A stretch of 64,000 nucleotides of DNA from Duganella qianjiadongensis (GCF_009857915.1 NZ_WWCM01000015.1:41658-105657), one strand, 5' to 3'. Shown: positions 46,420 through 56,054, numbered from the stretch's first letter. Program-made: numbers and translations. The notes: a model not told the origin generated them from the sequence alone.

Positions 46420-47874
46420 ATGCTGCAACTCAAAGACCCCAGTCTGCTGCGTCAGCAGGCCTATGTGAACGGCGCGTGGTGCGACGCCGATAACGGCGCC
46501 ACGCTGGCCGTGCACAATCCCGCTACCGGCGAAAAACTGGGCAGCGTGCCGCTGATGGGCGCTGCCGAAACCCGTGCCGCCATCGCTGCCGCCCATGCCG
46601 CGTGGCCGGCATGGCGCAAGAAAACCGCCAAAGAACGAGCGGCCATCCTGCGCCGCTGGAATGACCTGATACTGGCCCATGCCGAAGACCTCGCGCAGCT
46701 GATGACGGCCGAGCAGGGCAAGCCGCTGGCCGAAGCGCGGGGCGAAGTGGCGTATGGCGCGTCCTTCATCGAATGGTTTGGCGAGGAAGCCAAGCGCATC
46801 GCCGGTGAAACGCTGGCGTCGCCATGGCCGGACCGGCGCCTGCTGGTGACCAAGGAGCCGATCGGCGTGTGCGCTGCCATCACGCCGTGGAACTTTCCGA
46901 TTGCGATGATTACCCGCAAAGTGGGGCCGGCGCTGGCGGCGGGCTGCACCATGGTGCTGAAACCGGCGGAAGCAACGCCGTTTTGCGCGCTGGCGCTGGC
47001 CGAACTGGCTGAGCGGGCCGGTGTGCCGGCTGGCGTGTTCAGCGTGGTGACGGGCGACCCGGCAGCCATCGGCGGCGAACTGACGGCCAGCCCTATCGTG
47101 CGCAAGCTGACCTTTACCGGCTCCACTGCTGTGGGCCGACTGCTGATGGCGCAGAGCGCACCCACCATCAAGAAGCTGTCGCTGGAACTGGGCGGCAATG
47201 CACCCTTCATCGTGTTCGACGATGCCGACCTCGATGCGGCCGTGGAGGGGGCGCTGGCGTCCAAATACCGCAACGCGGGCCAGACCTGCGTGTGCGCCAA
47301 CCGCATCTACGTGCAGGATGGCGTGTATGAGCGGTTTGCCGAAAAGCTGGTGGCAGCAGCGCGCAAGCTCAAGGTGGGCAACGGTGCCGAGGACGGTGTG
47401 ACGCAAGGCCCGCTGATCAACGAGAAAGCCGTGCAGAAGGTGGAACAGCATGTGGCGGACGCCGTTGCCAAAGGTGGCCGCGTGCTGCTGGGCGGCCAGC
47501 GCCATGCGCTCGGTCATGGCTTCTTCGAGCCTACCGTGATTGCCGATGTGGATAACACCATGCTGGTGGCGACGGACGAAACTTTCGGTCCGCTGGCGCC
47601 ACTGTTCCGCTTCCATACGGACGAGGAAGCGCTGGCGCTGGCCAACGCTACGGAGTTCGGGCTGGCCAGCTACTTCTATTCGCGCGATATCGGCCGCATC
47701 TGGCGCGTGGCCGAGGGGCTGGAAAGCGGCATGGTGGGTGTGAATACGGGACTGATTTCCAACGAGATTGCACCGTTTGGCGGCGTCAAGCAATCCGGTC
47801 TGGGGCGCGAAGGTTCGCACTACGGCCTCGATGACTACCTCGTCATCAAATACATCTGTCTGGGCGGCATCTAG
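46420..47874 (+). CDS. gabD: NAD(P)-dependent succinate-semialdehyde dehydrogenase
   Basis: Oxidises succinate semialdehyde to succinate, the last step of GABA and 4-hydroxybutyrate breakdown. The 484-aa protein has the ALDH cofactor motif ITPWNFPIAMITRKVGPALAAGC, the general-base segment LELGGNAPFIVFDDAD, and the nucleophile region NAGQTCVCANR, all in the GabD form. Polyamine catabolism through putrescine and GABA would feed this enzyme, so its place 65 bp after the PPK2 gene may be functional. Its 3' end overlaps the convergent PHB depolymerase gene by 29 bp. Confidence 0.93.
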   Translation: MLQLKDPSLLRQQAYVNGAWCDADNGATLAVHNPATGEKLGSVPLMGAAETRAAIAAAHAAWPAWRKKTAKERAAILRRWNDLILAHAEDLAQLMTAEQGKPLAEARGEVAYGASFIEWFGEEAKRIAGETLASPWPDRRLLVTKEPIGVCAAITPWNFPIAMITRKVGPALAAGCTMVLKPAEATPFCALALAELAERAGVPAGVFSVVTGDPAAIGGELTASPIVRKLTFTGSTAVGRLLMAQSAPTIKKLSLELGGNAPFIVFDDADLDAAVEGALASKYRNAGQTCVCANRIYVQDGVYERFAEKLVAAARKLKVGNGAEDGVTQGPLINEKAVQKVEQHVADAVAKGGRVLLGGQRHALGHGFFEPTVIADVDNTMLVATDETFGPLAPLFRFHTDEEALALANATEFGLASYFYSRDIGRIWRVAEGLESGMVGVNTGLISNEIAPFGGVKQSGLGREGSHYGLDDYLVIKYICLGGI

Positions 47875-48979
47875 ACGGGCTCAGGGTACTGGCCGGCTGC
47901 ACCCCTGTGAGCTTGTCCACCATGCGTTTGACGGCCGCCATCTGGTGGCCGGACTTGAGCGCGTAGCGTGCATCGTCGTAGGCAAACCAGTCCCAGCATG
48001 CTTCCGGATTGGACGCGATGGCGGACGCCTGCGGGTACAGGATCATCAGGCGGTTGCTGTCGGCCCAGGCGTTATAGCCAGCGTGCTCGATGAAGGTGCT
48101 GCCTATGCTGTCGGTATCCTGCAGGCAGCCGTGGAAGGCCACGTGCAGCCGGCAGCCCGCGCCGGCGCTGTCTTCGCAGCTTTTCGGCAGATACAGATAG
48201 CCCACTGTCGCCATGCCGTGCAGCGTGGGGAAGGGCAGGAATTCGCCCTGCACGAAGGCCAGCACGCGCCCTGCAGGCGGCCCGCTGTTGCGCGGGAGCA
48301 GCGGGCCGTAGATCCATTGCAGCAGTTGCCCTGCGGCATCGTAGGTGCAGTTGTTGATGTAGGGGCTGCCCAGATGGGCGCAAGGGTTGCCATACAGGTC
48401 GGTGGGCAGGGCGTGCTCGGCGGGCAGCATGCGGCGGTAGACGATCTGGCTGGCCGCCATATAGTGCCGGTAGTAGTTGTACAGGTCGGTCATCACGGGT
48501 TGCGGCACGATGCTGTCCACACTGCCCGACAGCATCCAGACCTTGTGGCTGGCCAGCCGTTCGGGCGGGTCGATGGCGCCCTCGGCGGCAAACCAGTCAG
48601 TGAGCACGATCAGGTCGGCGATATTGGTGCCGCCCGGATGGACGCGGCAGGCAAACAGGCTGCTGGTGCAGCTGCAGCGGGTAGTAGCGGTATAAGCGCT
48701 GCCCTGCGCGCAGAAATACGGCCCGCCGGCGATGATGCCCGCTCCCTGCACCGTGGCGGAGTAGGCCACTTCGAACTGCACGGCCATGAAGCCGCCCGAA
48801 GACAGGCCCGAAACGCTGACCTGTCCGGCCGCCATGGGCGGTAGCAGCTGCACTTGCACCTGAGCCGCCACGCTGCCGGCCGCCAGCAGCCAGAGCAGAC
48901 AGACCAGCTCGCGTAGCAGGGCAAGACCGTATCCCTGTGGTCTGAACTGCCGTGTCTGCCTTGTTTGTCGCCATTTCAT
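47846..48979 (-). CDS. Secreted polyhydroxybutyrate depolymerase-like esterase
   Basis: A 377-aa alpha/beta hydrolase with an N-terminal signal peptide (basic N-region, then ALLRELVCLLWLLAAGSVAAQ). The lipase box is SGLSSGGFMA near residue 60 and is followed by cysteine-rich stretches (CSCTSSLFAC, CHGCLQD-like segments) expected for extracellular PHB depolymerases. LHVAFHGCLQDTDSIG probably forms the oxyanion region. No starch-binding-like substrate-binding domain follows, so it may act on short PHA or soluble oligomers. The gene is convergent with and overlaps gabD. Confidence 0.88.
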   Translation of the reverse strand: MKWRQTRQTRQFRPQGYGLALLRELVCLLWLLAAGSVAAQVQVQLLPPMAAGQVSVSGLSSGGFMAVQFEVAYSATVQGAGIIAGGPYFCAQGSAYTATTRCSCTSSLFACRVHPGGTNIADLIVLTDWFAAEGAIDPPERLASHKVWMLSGSVDSIVPQPVMTDLYNYYRHYMAASQIVYRRMLPAEHALPTDLYGNPCAHLGSPYINNCTYDAAGQLLQWIYGPLLPRNSGPPAGRVLAFVQGEFLPFPTLHGMATVGYLYLPKSCEDSAGAGCRLHVAFHGCLQDTDSIGSTFIEHAGYNAWADSNRLMILYPQASAIASNPEACWDWFAYDDARYALKSGHQMAAVKRMVDKLTGVQPASTLSPSRCRPDRCI

Positions 48980-49143
48980 CGCTATTCCTTCGCGCTACTG
49001 CTAGCCAGTTTGGAATCTGGTGGATGCGCGAATTTAATCTGTCTCAATCGTGTGGCGGCGCGAGTAAGGGAAAAAAGTTGCGCTCCAGCGAAGTGTTGGC
49101 TTTTGGAATAGAATCATTTTTTTACCTTTTTCGGCGAACCATC

Positions 49144-49740
49144 ATGTCCAAGACCTTTGCTCAGTTGTGCCTGGTTTCTTCCCTGACCATGCTGCTCAGT
49201 GCTTCGGCATCGGCGCAGACGTCCGCTGCCGTGCCCGCAGCCAGTGCGCCCGCAGGCAGCTGCCCTGCCATCCTGAAGCAGACCTTCAAGCGCCTGCAGG
49301 ATGACGCGCCACAGGATCTGTGCCAGTACGCCGGCAAGGTAGTGCTGGTGGTGAACACGGCCAGCTACTGCGGTTTCACCAGCCAGTACGAGGGGCTGGA
49401 AGCCATGTATGCCAAATACAGCGGCAAGGGACTGGTGGTGCTGGGCTTCCCGTCCAACGATTTCGGCCAGCAGGAGCCGGGCAGCAGCAAGGAAATTGCC
49501 GATTTCTGCTTCAACACCTATGGCGTGAAGTTCCCCATGTTTGCCAAGTCCATCGTGTCGGGCAAGGAGCCTAATCCGCTGTACGTCAACCTGATCAAGG
49601 CGACGGGCAAGACTCCGGCCTGGAACTTCCACAAATACCTGATCGACCGTAAGGGCAACGTGGTGGAAAGCTTCGGCAGCAAAGTCACGCCGACCGACAA
49701 GCAGCTGGTGAGCGCAGTAGAAAAAGCGCTGGCCATGTAA
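49144..49740 (+). CDS. Periplasmic glutathione peroxidase-family protein
   Basis: A thiol peroxidase of 198 aa from ATG 49144; a longer open frame upstream has no family similarity. A signal peptide (KTFAQLCLVSSLTMLLSASASAQ) directs export. The catalytic Cys lies in NTASYCGFTSQYEGL, with the tetrad Gln in FPSNDFGQQEPGS and Trp in PAWNFHKYL, so it is a Cys (not Sec) enzyme. Family members of this type usually use thioredoxin-like donors rather than glutathione. Confidence 0.92.
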   Translation: MSKTFAQLCLVSSLTMLLSASASAQTSAAVPAASAPAGSCPAILKQTFKRLQDDAPQDLCQYAGKVVLVVNTASYCGFTSQYEGLEAMYAKYSGKGLVVLGFPSNDFGQQEPGSSKEIADFCFNTYGVKFPMFAKSIVSGKEPNPLYVNLIKATGKTPAWNFHKYLIDRKGNVVESFGSKVTPTDKQLVSAVEKALAM

Positions 49741-49774
49741 GCCGCCGCTGGTGACCGGCGCTGCTTGAGCAAGT

Positions 49775-50179
49775 TCAGGCGCCGGTGACCAGCGTAAATC
49801 CTTCATCGAGCCAGCCGGTGATTCCGCCTGGCATCACTTTGACGGGCCGACCCAGTTGCGCCAGCCGTACGGCGGCGCGCGCAGCGCCATTGCAGTGGGG
49901 ACCCGCGCAATACACCACGAATAGCGTGTCTTGCGGGTAGTGCGCCAGTTTCGCGGCGATGATCTTGCCATGGGCCAGATCGAGCGCGCCCGCCACATGG
50001 CCGGCCTGATATTTTTCCGTACCGCGTACATCGAGCAGCACAAAATCGTGCGGGCCGTTGCTGAGGGCGTCGTGCACGTCCCAGCAATCCGTTTCGTAGC
50101 GGAACTGGTCTTCGAAATAGCTGAGGGCGGCGCTGCTGCTGGCGGCGGGAATGGCGCTGACACGCGAGGCTGAGGACAT
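49775..50179 (-). CDS. Rhodanese-like sulfurtransferase
   Basis: A single rhodanese domain of 134 aa. CDC25/rhodanese features: LLDVRGTEKYQAGHVAGALDL and the active loop VYCAGPHCNGAARAAVRL, where the first Cys is the probable nucleophile. GGAG precedes the start. It is divergently transcribed from an FtrA-like AraC regulator 95 bp away, a pairing seen repeatedly, so the regulator probably controls it. The physiological sulfur acceptor is unknown. Confidence 0.92.
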   Translation of the reverse strand: MSSASRVSAIPAASSSAALSYFEDQFRYETDCWDVHDALSNGPHDFVLLDVRGTEKYQAGHVAGALDLAHGKIIAAKLAHYPQDTLFVVYCAGPHCNGAARAAVRLAQLGRPVKVMPGGITGWLDEGFTLVTGA

Positions 50180-50274
50180 GCGATCTCCTTGAACGGTGGT
50201 TGATGTGGTGATTGTGGCGCTGGCCAGTCGCGCAAACTAGTGGCGCATCAGCCAATCTACGTTAAGATTGCGCC

Positions 50275-51228
50275 ATGAAAAAGCATCTGGTAGTGGCTTT
50301 GGCCTATGACCGTCTGTGCACCTTCGAATTCGGCTGCACGGTGGAACTGTTCGCACTGGAACGCCCCGAATTGGAGGTGGACTGGTACGACTTTGCCGTC
50401 TGTGCCATCGAGCCGGGGGCTATCCGTGCGGCAGGCGGCATCATGGTGCAGGCGCCGTATCAGCCGGAACTGCTGGCGCAGGCCGATACCATCGTGATTC
50501 CGGGCTGGCGCGATGCCGACGAAGTGCCGCCAGCCGCCTTGCTGGAACAGCTCAGGGCTGCGCACCAGCGCGGCGCGCGTCTGTGCTCGATCTGCTCCGG
50601 TGTGTTCGTGCTGGCGGCGGCGGGGCTGCTCGATGGTCTGCCCGCCACTACCCACTGGCGTTATGCCGCAAAGCTGGCGCAGCGCTATCCGCAGATACAG
50701 GTGCAGCCCGATGATCTGTATGTGGATAACGGCCAGCTGATTACGGCCGCCGGTTCGGCGGCGGGGCTCGATATGCTGCTGCATTTGGTGCGGCGCGATT
50801 ACGGCGCCAGGGTAGGCAATCAGGTCGCGCAGCGGCTGGTAGTGGCGCCCCATCGCGAAGGCGGGCAGGCGCAGTTTCTGCCCCGTCCCATGGCCAGTAG
50901 CGAAGCAGGGCGGCTGTCGCGCCTGATGGACTGGCTGCGCAGCCATCCGGCCCAGCCGCATACGGTGGCCAGCATGGCCGAACAGGCGGCCATGAGTCCG
51001 CGTACCTTGCAGCGCCAGTTCCAGCAGGCCACCGGCATGGGGCCGCTGGAATGGCTGATCCGCGAACGTGTGGCGCTGGTGAAGGACATGCTGGAAGTGC
51101 CCGATGTGCCGCTGGCGCAGATTGCCGAGCGCACGGGCTTTGCCTCGGAAGAGTCCTTGCGCCATCATTTCCGCCGTCTGCTTGCGACCTCGCCCGGTGC
51201 CTACCGCAAGCGCTTTGCTACGGCCTAG
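50275..51228 (+). CDS. GlxA/FtrA-type AraC-family regulator
   Basis: A 317-aa regulator. Residues ~5-190 are a DJ-1/PfpI-like amidotransferase fold with CSICSGVFVLAAAGLLDG around the former nucleophile position. Residues ~215-310 are two AraC helix-turn-helix motifs (TVASMAEQAAMSPRTLQRQFQQATGMGPLEWL and QIAERTGFASEESLRHHFRRLLATSPGAYR). This is the FtrA arrangement, and the adjacent divergent rhodanese gene is its likely target. Confidence 0.93.
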   Translation: MKKHLVVALAYDRLCTFEFGCTVELFALERPELEVDWYDFAVCAIEPGAIRAAGGIMVQAPYQPELLAQADTIVIPGWRDADEVPPAALLEQLRAAHQRGARLCSICSGVFVLAAAGLLDGLPATTHWRYAAKLAQRYPQIQVQPDDLYVDNGQLITAAGSAAGLDMLLHLVRRDYGARVGNQVAQRLVVAPHREGGQAQFLPRPMASSEAGRLSRLMDWLRSHPAQPHTVASMAEQAAMSPRTLQRQFQQATGMGPLEWLIRERVALVKDMLEVPDVPLAQIAERTGFASEESLRHHFRRLLATSPGAYRKRFATA

Positions 51229-51338
51229 CGCGCTGCCTGTCTGCGGGCAGAGCAGCGCTGCTGGCCGGTATCGTGCGGCGCTTGTGATTCTCCGCCTAAC
51301 TGGCTACTCTGGAACTCTGGACGGAAAAGGAGAACAGC

Positions 51339-51698
51339 ATGGCTTATGTTGATGGATTTGTGATTCCTCTGCCCAAGGAAAACCTTGAGGCCTATCTCGA
51401 TATGTCGCGCCAGTGCGGCGCAATCTGGAAAGAATACGGTGCGCTGGAGTTCCGCGAATGTGTGGGCGACGATGTTCCGCCGGGCAAGGTGACTTCCTTT
51501 CCTCTCAGCGTAGATCTGCGCGACGGCGAAGCCGTGGTGTTCTCGTGGATAGTCTATGCTTCGCGCGCCGAGCGCGACGCCATCAACGACAAGGCCATGA
51601 ACGATCCCCGCATGGCGCACTTCATGGACCCGAAAAATCTGCCTTTCGACGGCAAGCGCATGATCTACGGCGGCTTCGAAATGATGATCGATCTGTAG
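51339..51698 (+). CDS. DUF1428 family protein
   Basis: A 119-aa cytoplasmic protein of the DUF1428 (YbaA-like) dimeric alpha-beta barrel family: MAYVDGFVIPLPKENLEAY, GALEFRECVGDD and the C-terminal LPFDGKRMIYGGFEMMIDL. AAAGGAG precedes the ATG. Function in the family is not established. Confidence 0.92.
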   Translation: MAYVDGFVIPLPKENLEAYLDMSRQCGAIWKEYGALEFRECVGDDVPPGKVTSFPLSVDLRDGEAVVFSWIVYASRAERDAINDKAMNDPRMAHFMDPKNLPFDGKRMIYGGFEMMIDL

Positions 51699-51711
51699 TG
51701 AGGCAGGGAGG

Positions 51712-53592
51712 CTAGCCGGCCAGCACGGCAGGTATTACGCCGCGCAAGGCATTGCAGACCATGATGGCCTGCGCCTTCTCCAGCATGGCGCGGGTGATGA
51801 CGGCTTCCTCGATCTGCCATTGCGGATCATCGAGCAGCACGGCGCGCATTACGCCCGGCAGCAGTCCCGACGATAGTGGCGGGGTGTACCAGCGTCCGTC
51901 CAGCTGCACCAGCACATTGCTGCGGCCGCCCTCCGTCAGTTCGCCCCGTTCGTTAAAGAACAGCGTGTCGAAGCCACCTTGTGCTTCGGCGCCACGCCAC
52001 GCCGCGTCGTAGCGCGTGCGGATGCTGGTTTTGTGGCGCAGGAACAGGTCGCTGGCGCTGGTGGCATCCGCCGCCAGCAGCAGTTTGACGGGCGTGGCCA
52101 GCGGCGTGATAGCGGCCTGCTGGACGGTCAACTCGCCACTGGCAGACAGTGCCAGCCGCAGGCGGTAGGTGTGGTGCGGCGCCATGCTGGCGCAAGCTTG
52201 CGCGATGGCTGCCGCGGCAGCATCGGCATCGCACGGATAGCCGAAGTACTGCGCCGAAGCGGCCAGCCGTGCCAGATGGCGCGCCTGATGCCGAGCGCCT
52301 GCATGGCTGGCCTGCAGCGTTTCAAAAATTTCGAACTGGCTTTGCAGGCCGGTAAGGAAGCGGGCTTTGAGCTGGCATTCGGCATATTCCCCGGCCGCGT
52401 CGCTGTCGAACACGATGCCTGCGCCCACGCCCATTTCACCGCGCCGGATGCCGAGAGCAGCATCGGGCGCCTGCAAAGCCAGCGTACGGATGGGAACCGA
52501 CATGCAGAAGTCGCCCACCTTGCCATCGCTGCGCGGATCGAACCAGCCGATGGCGCCTGTGTAGATGCCGCGCGGGTCGGGCTCCAGCTCGCGGATGATT
52601 TCCATGGTGCGGCGCTTGGGCGCACCGGTAATCGAACCGCAAGGGTAGAGCGCGGCAAAGATGTCGGCCAGCGTGGCGTCGTCACGCAGTTGCGCCGTAA
52701 TGGTGGACGTCATTTGCAGCACGCTGCTATAGCGCTGCACGTCGAACAGGGCAGGTACCTGCACGCTGCCGGTAGTGGCAATGCGCGCCACGTCATTGCG
52801 CAGCAGGTCGACGATCATCAGGTTTTCTGCGCGGTTTTTGGCGTCCGCTGCCAGTGCCTGTGCGCGGCGCCGGTTTTCGGCCTCGTCGTCGCAGGCGGGA
52901 GCAGTGCCTTTCATCGGACGCGCCGTCAGCACGCCATGCTGATGGCGTACAAACAGTTCCGGCGAGAGCGACAGGATGGCACTGCCATCGTCCAGTTGCA
53001 GCAGCGCGCCAAAAGGCACGGGCTGGCGCTCGCGCAGGCGCGCGTACAGCGCGTAGATGCTGCCGTAGGCGTCGAAACGCAGGCGGTAGGTGTAGTTGAC
53101 CTGATAGGTATCGCCCGCCGCGATGTAGTCGTGGATGCGTGCCAGCGCGGTGCTGAAGGCCGGCTGGTCGATATTCGGGCGGATGTTGGCAATGCCGGCG
53201 TTGTGCGGCAGTGGCTGCGCTGCAATCGTGTTGCCTGCACTGTCCGGCGCGCTGCTGCGCGCCGCCAGCCATGCGCCGACTGCTTCGCTGTCGAGCAGGT
53301 CGCAGCGCGAGAACAGCAGTATCTGCGCCAGTCCCGCTGTAGGCGCCGCATTGATGCCGTCCAGTTGCAGCAATTGTTCGCCCAGTTCGTAATGGCAGAC
53401 GGTGACGGCATAGGCGCCTTGAGTGAGCGCCGTCTGCATCTGTTCCAGCAGCTGCGGCCACTGGCTGATGTGCTGGCAGTGCAGGGTGGCCAGATGGCCG
53501 GTGTACAGGCGCGAGCGGTGCGGCGCACCTGCGCCGGCGGGAGGGGTGTGCGGGCTGGCGTCGTCCAGCAGCGCAAAGACTTCTACTTCCAT
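51712..53592 (-). CDS. pabB: Aminodeoxychorismate synthase component I fused to aminodeoxychorismate lyase (PabB-PabC)
   Basis: Makes p-aminobenzoate for folate. The 626-aa fusion has an anthranilate-synthase-I-type chorismate domain in residues ~1-390 (PMKGTAPACDDEAENRRRA, NLMIVDLLRNDVARI, GSITGAPKRRTMEIIRELE). A fold-type IV PLP lyase follows (KTSIRTRYDAAW, FDTLFFNERGELTEGGRSNVLV, SSGLLPGVMRAVLLD). Both halves appear complete. The glutaminase (PabA) is not in the window. The gene lies 16 bp upstream of slmA on the same strand. Confidence 0.93.
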   Translation of the reverse strand: MEVEVFALLDDASPHTPPAGAGAPHRSRLYTGHLATLHCQHISQWPQLLEQMQTALTQGAYAVTVCHYELGEQLLQLDGINAAPTAGLAQILLFSRCDLLDSEAVGAWLAARSSAPDSAGNTIAAQPLPHNAGIANIRPNIDQPAFSTALARIHDYIAAGDTYQVNYTYRLRFDAYGSIYALYARLRERQPVPFGALLQLDDGSAILSLSPELFVRHQHGVLTARPMKGTAPACDDEAENRRRAQALAADAKNRAENLMIVDLLRNDVARIATTGSVQVPALFDVQRYSSVLQMTSTITAQLRDDATLADIFAALYPCGSITGAPKRRTMEIIRELEPDPRGIYTGAIGWFDPRSDGKVGDFCMSVPIRTLALQAPDAALGIRRGEMGVGAGIVFDSDAAGEYAECQLKARFLTGLQSQFEIFETLQASHAGARHQARHLARLAASAQYFGYPCDADAAAAAIAQACASMAPHHTYRLRLALSASGELTVQQAAITPLATPVKLLLAADATSASDLFLRHKTSIRTRYDAAWRGAEAQGGFDTLFFNERGELTEGGRSNVLVQLDGRWYTPPLSSGLLPGVMRAVLLDDPQWQIEEAVITRAMLEKAQAIMVCNALRGVIPAVLAG

Positions 53593-53608
53593 GCTTCTAC
53601 ATCCATGT

Positions 53609-54187
53609 TCAGGAAGTCAGCAGCAAGGCAATTTGCAGCGGCGCGTCCTGGGTGGGGTTATTCTTGAAGCCGCTCTTGGCATAACGGTGCCAGCGTCCGA
53701 TCACGAAACTCACCAGCATGCTGGCGCGCGCCGGCACATCGGCCTCGCGCGCATGGCCTTCGCTGGCGGCGATGCGCAGGGCCTGTTTCAGCGCCAGCTC
53801 CACGCGGTCGTAGAACTGGTTCATGCGCAGTTGCAGCCGTTCGTCCTCGTTGACCAGCGCTTCACCCGTCAGCACGCGTGTCATGCCGGGGTTCTGTGCT
53901 GAAAAATTCAGCAGCATGCCCACCATATCACGCGCTTGCAGCAGGCCGTCGCTCTGTTGTTCGGTGATGCGGTTAATCAGGCCGAACACGGTCGCTTCGA
54001 TAAATTCGATCAGACCCTCGAACATTTGCGCCTTGCTGGCGAAATGGCGGTACAGCGCCGCCTCGGAAAACTCCAGCTTGCGCGCCAGCGCAGCGGTGGT
54101 AATCCGGTCGCCCTTGGGCTGTTCCAGCATTTCGGCCAGTGCTTGCAGTATCTGCATGCGGCGTTGGCCCGGCGGTGTGCTTGCCAT
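53609..54187 (-). CDS. slmA: TetR-family nucleoid occlusion factor SlmA
   Basis: A DNA-binding protein of 192 aa that blocks FtsZ ring assembly over the nucleoid. The N-terminus has the SlmA-type TetR helix-turn-helix (ITTAALARKLEFSEAALYRHFASKAQMFEGLIEFIE), and the rest matches the SlmA ligand/dimer domain (GMTRVLTGEALVNEDERLQLRMNQFYDRVE). The order slmA, pyrimidine nucleotidase and argB is the usual betaproteobacterial neighbourhood and supports the assignment over a generic TetR. Confidence 0.93.
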   Translation of the reverse strand: MASTPPGQRRMQILQALAEMLEQPKGDRITTAALARKLEFSEAALYRHFASKAQMFEGLIEFIEATVFGLINRITEQQSDGLLQARDMVGMLLNFSAQNPGMTRVLTGEALVNEDERLQLRMNQFYDRVELALKQALRIAASEGHAREADVPARASMLVSFVIGRWHRYAKSGFKNNPTQDAPLQIALLLTS

Positions 54188-54236
54188 GTGATCTCGCAGT
54201 GGTGATGGTCGAATCGGGTGGGCTGCTAGCGGGGTG

Positions 54237-54965
54237 TTAGCGCAAATGGTGCAGGCGGGCCGGCAGCTGTCGGACAGATTTTACTTTGACATCGACATAA
54301 GCGGGGCGAATTAAGCGTTTTTGCTGGTGCGCCATGCCGGCCCAGTCTTCCTGCGTCAGGTACTGGGTGACCCATGCCGTGCGGATGCCCAGCTGGTGCG
54401 CCGTGCGCAGATTGGCCAGCGTGTCCTCCACCAGCACGCAGCGGCCGGGGCGCAGCTGGTGGCGCCGCAGCAGGCTACGCAGCAGCAGGCGCGATGGCTT
54501 GGGGCGCATTTTGCCGTGTACCGTCATGGCTTCCACCGCCACGTGGTGGCTGAACTGGCGCTGCAGGCCCAGATGGCGCACCACCCTGGTGGAATAGCGG
54601 TGCGGCGCATTGGTTAGCAGGATTTTGCGGCCGGGCAGGCGGCGCAGCAGCTGGCGCAGGCCTGTTTCGGCGCGGATCATGCTGTGCAGCTGCTCCAGAT
54701 TGTGGGTCTCGTGCAGGAAATGCGCGGCGTCCACGTTGTGGTGCTTGACCAGTCCCAGCATGGTTACGCCGTAGCGGCGCCAGTAGCCGGTGCGGGCCGC
54801 TTCCACCTGCTCCGGCGTGGCGGGCGTGGTGCCGTCGCCCAGCACGCGGGCGATGTAGTCGTTCATCCGCCCCATAATTGCGGGGAAGATGGCGTGCGAG
54901 GCGTTGTGCAGGGTGTTATCGAGATCGAATAGCCACACCGTGTCTTTGCGGGTAATAATGCTCAC
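54237..54965 (-). CDS. HAD-family pyrimidine 5'-nucleotidase
   Basis: A phosphatase of 242 aa in the HAD superfamily. Motif I is WLFDLDNTLHNA, with a helical cap between motifs I and II, motif II ILLTNAPH, and motif III/IV KPSRLLLRSLL and CVLVEDTLANLRTAHQLG. This corresponds to the Sdt1/YjjG-like UMP/CMP nucleotidase group found next to argB in Betaproteobacteria. It is transcribed with slmA in the same direction. Confidence 0.9.
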   Translation of the reverse strand: MSIITRKDTVWLFDLDNTLHNASHAIFPAIMGRMNDYIARVLGDGTTPATPEQVEAARTGYWRRYGVTMLGLVKHHNVDAAHFLHETHNLEQLHSMIRAETGLRQLLRRLPGRKILLTNAPHRYSTRVVRHLGLQRQFSHHVAVEAMTVHGKMRPKPSRLLLRSLLRRHQLRPGRCVLVEDTLANLRTAHQLGIRTAWVTQYLTQEDWAGMAHQQKRLIRPAYVDVKVKSVRQLPARLHHLR

Positions 54966-55004
54966 TTCAAGTATTCATTTCGGATTTGCTGAAAAAAGGG
55001 TGTC

Positions 55005-55910
55005 ATGCTGCGTCAGATTATAGTGATGTTCTGCAGTTTGCTCGCGCTGCTGCTCTCGCCCCTTGCCGCATACGGCGAAAACACCGGTAGCCGGCATGGC
55101 GCACTGTTCAGGATCGAGCAGCAGGGCCATACACTTTACCTGTTCGGCACCATCCACGTTGGCGCCGCCGATTTTTATCCATTAGAGCCGCAGCTGGCGC
55201 AACTGCTGGAGCAGGCACCGGTGCTGGCGCTGGAGATCGATCCGCTGGGTGACCAGCAGGCGCTGGCCCGCGTGGTGCAGCGCTATGGCATGCAGGCCAG
55301 AGGCGGCGCTGCGCCATTGCTACCAGCATCGTGGCGTTTGCGGCTGGAGCGCCTGCTGCGCGAATATCACATCGAGGCTGGCAGCGTGGCCGCCATGAAG
55401 CCGTGGCTACTGGCCAGCGTGCTGACGATTTCCGAGTTTTCCAATCAGGGCTACAGCACGGCGCTGGCGGTGGATGCCTACCTGTCGCAGCAGGCGCACA
55501 AGCGTGGCCAGAAAGTGGTGGAGCTGGAATCGGCGGAAAGCCAGATGGCGCTGTTCGACGGCATGGGCGGGGCGCAGCAGCTGGTGTTTTTGCAGGAGGC
55601 TATCGCCGGTATCGAATCGCGCGAACAGGCCAGTCAGGCACGCGCTATCGGCGATGCGTGGCGCCACGCCGATGCAGCGGCGCTGGACGAACTGGCCAGC
55701 AAGGCCGAGCAGGACGACAGCTATTCGGGACGTTTTGTGCAGAAGGTGCTGCTGGAAGGGCGTAATCCCGCGCTGGCCGATGGCATGCAGCGGCTGATGG
55801 AGCAGTCCGATAAAGCGGTGGCCGCAATCGGCATTCTGCATCTGGTGGGACGCTACAGCGTGCCGGAACTGCTGCGTCAGCGCGGCCTGAAGGTAGAACG
55901 GCTGTACTAG
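55005..55910 (+). CDS. Exported TraB/GumN-family protein
   Basis: A 301-aa protein with an N-terminal signal peptide (QIIVMFCSLLALLLSPLAAYGE). It has the two GxxH motifs of the TraB/GumN superfamily: LFGTIHVGAADFYPL near residue 47 and AAIGILHLVGRYSVPELL near residue 285, with conserved KVVELESAESQM between them. The fold is proposed to be a metallo-hydrolase, but no activity is certain. It is divergent from the HAD nucleotidase and convergent with tRNA-Thr. Confidence 0.88.
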   Translation: MLRQIIVMFCSLLALLLSPLAAYGENTGSRHGALFRIEQQGHTLYLFGTIHVGAADFYPLEPQLAQLLEQAPVLALEIDPLGDQQALARVVQRYGMQARGGAAPLLPASWRLRLERLLREYHIEAGSVAAMKPWLLASVLTISEFSNQGYSTALAVDAYLSQQAHKRGQKVVELESAESQMALFDGMGGAQQLVFLQEAIAGIESREQASQARAIGDAWRHADAAALDELASKAEQDDSYSGRFVQKVLLEGRNPALADGMQRLMEQSDKAVAAIGILHLVGRYSVPELLRQRGLKVERLY

Positions 55911-55979
55911 CGCAGGGCGTCACAAAGCCTGACAGGGCAGTCTGATGACAATTCTAGAGCGGGGGAGGGTACAGCAGAA

Positions 55980-56054
<75 letters not shown>

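Noticed and set aside
51979..53667. 562-codon plus-strand frame
   Set aside because: Antisense to the pabB-pabC fusion, which carries intact family motifs in both halves.
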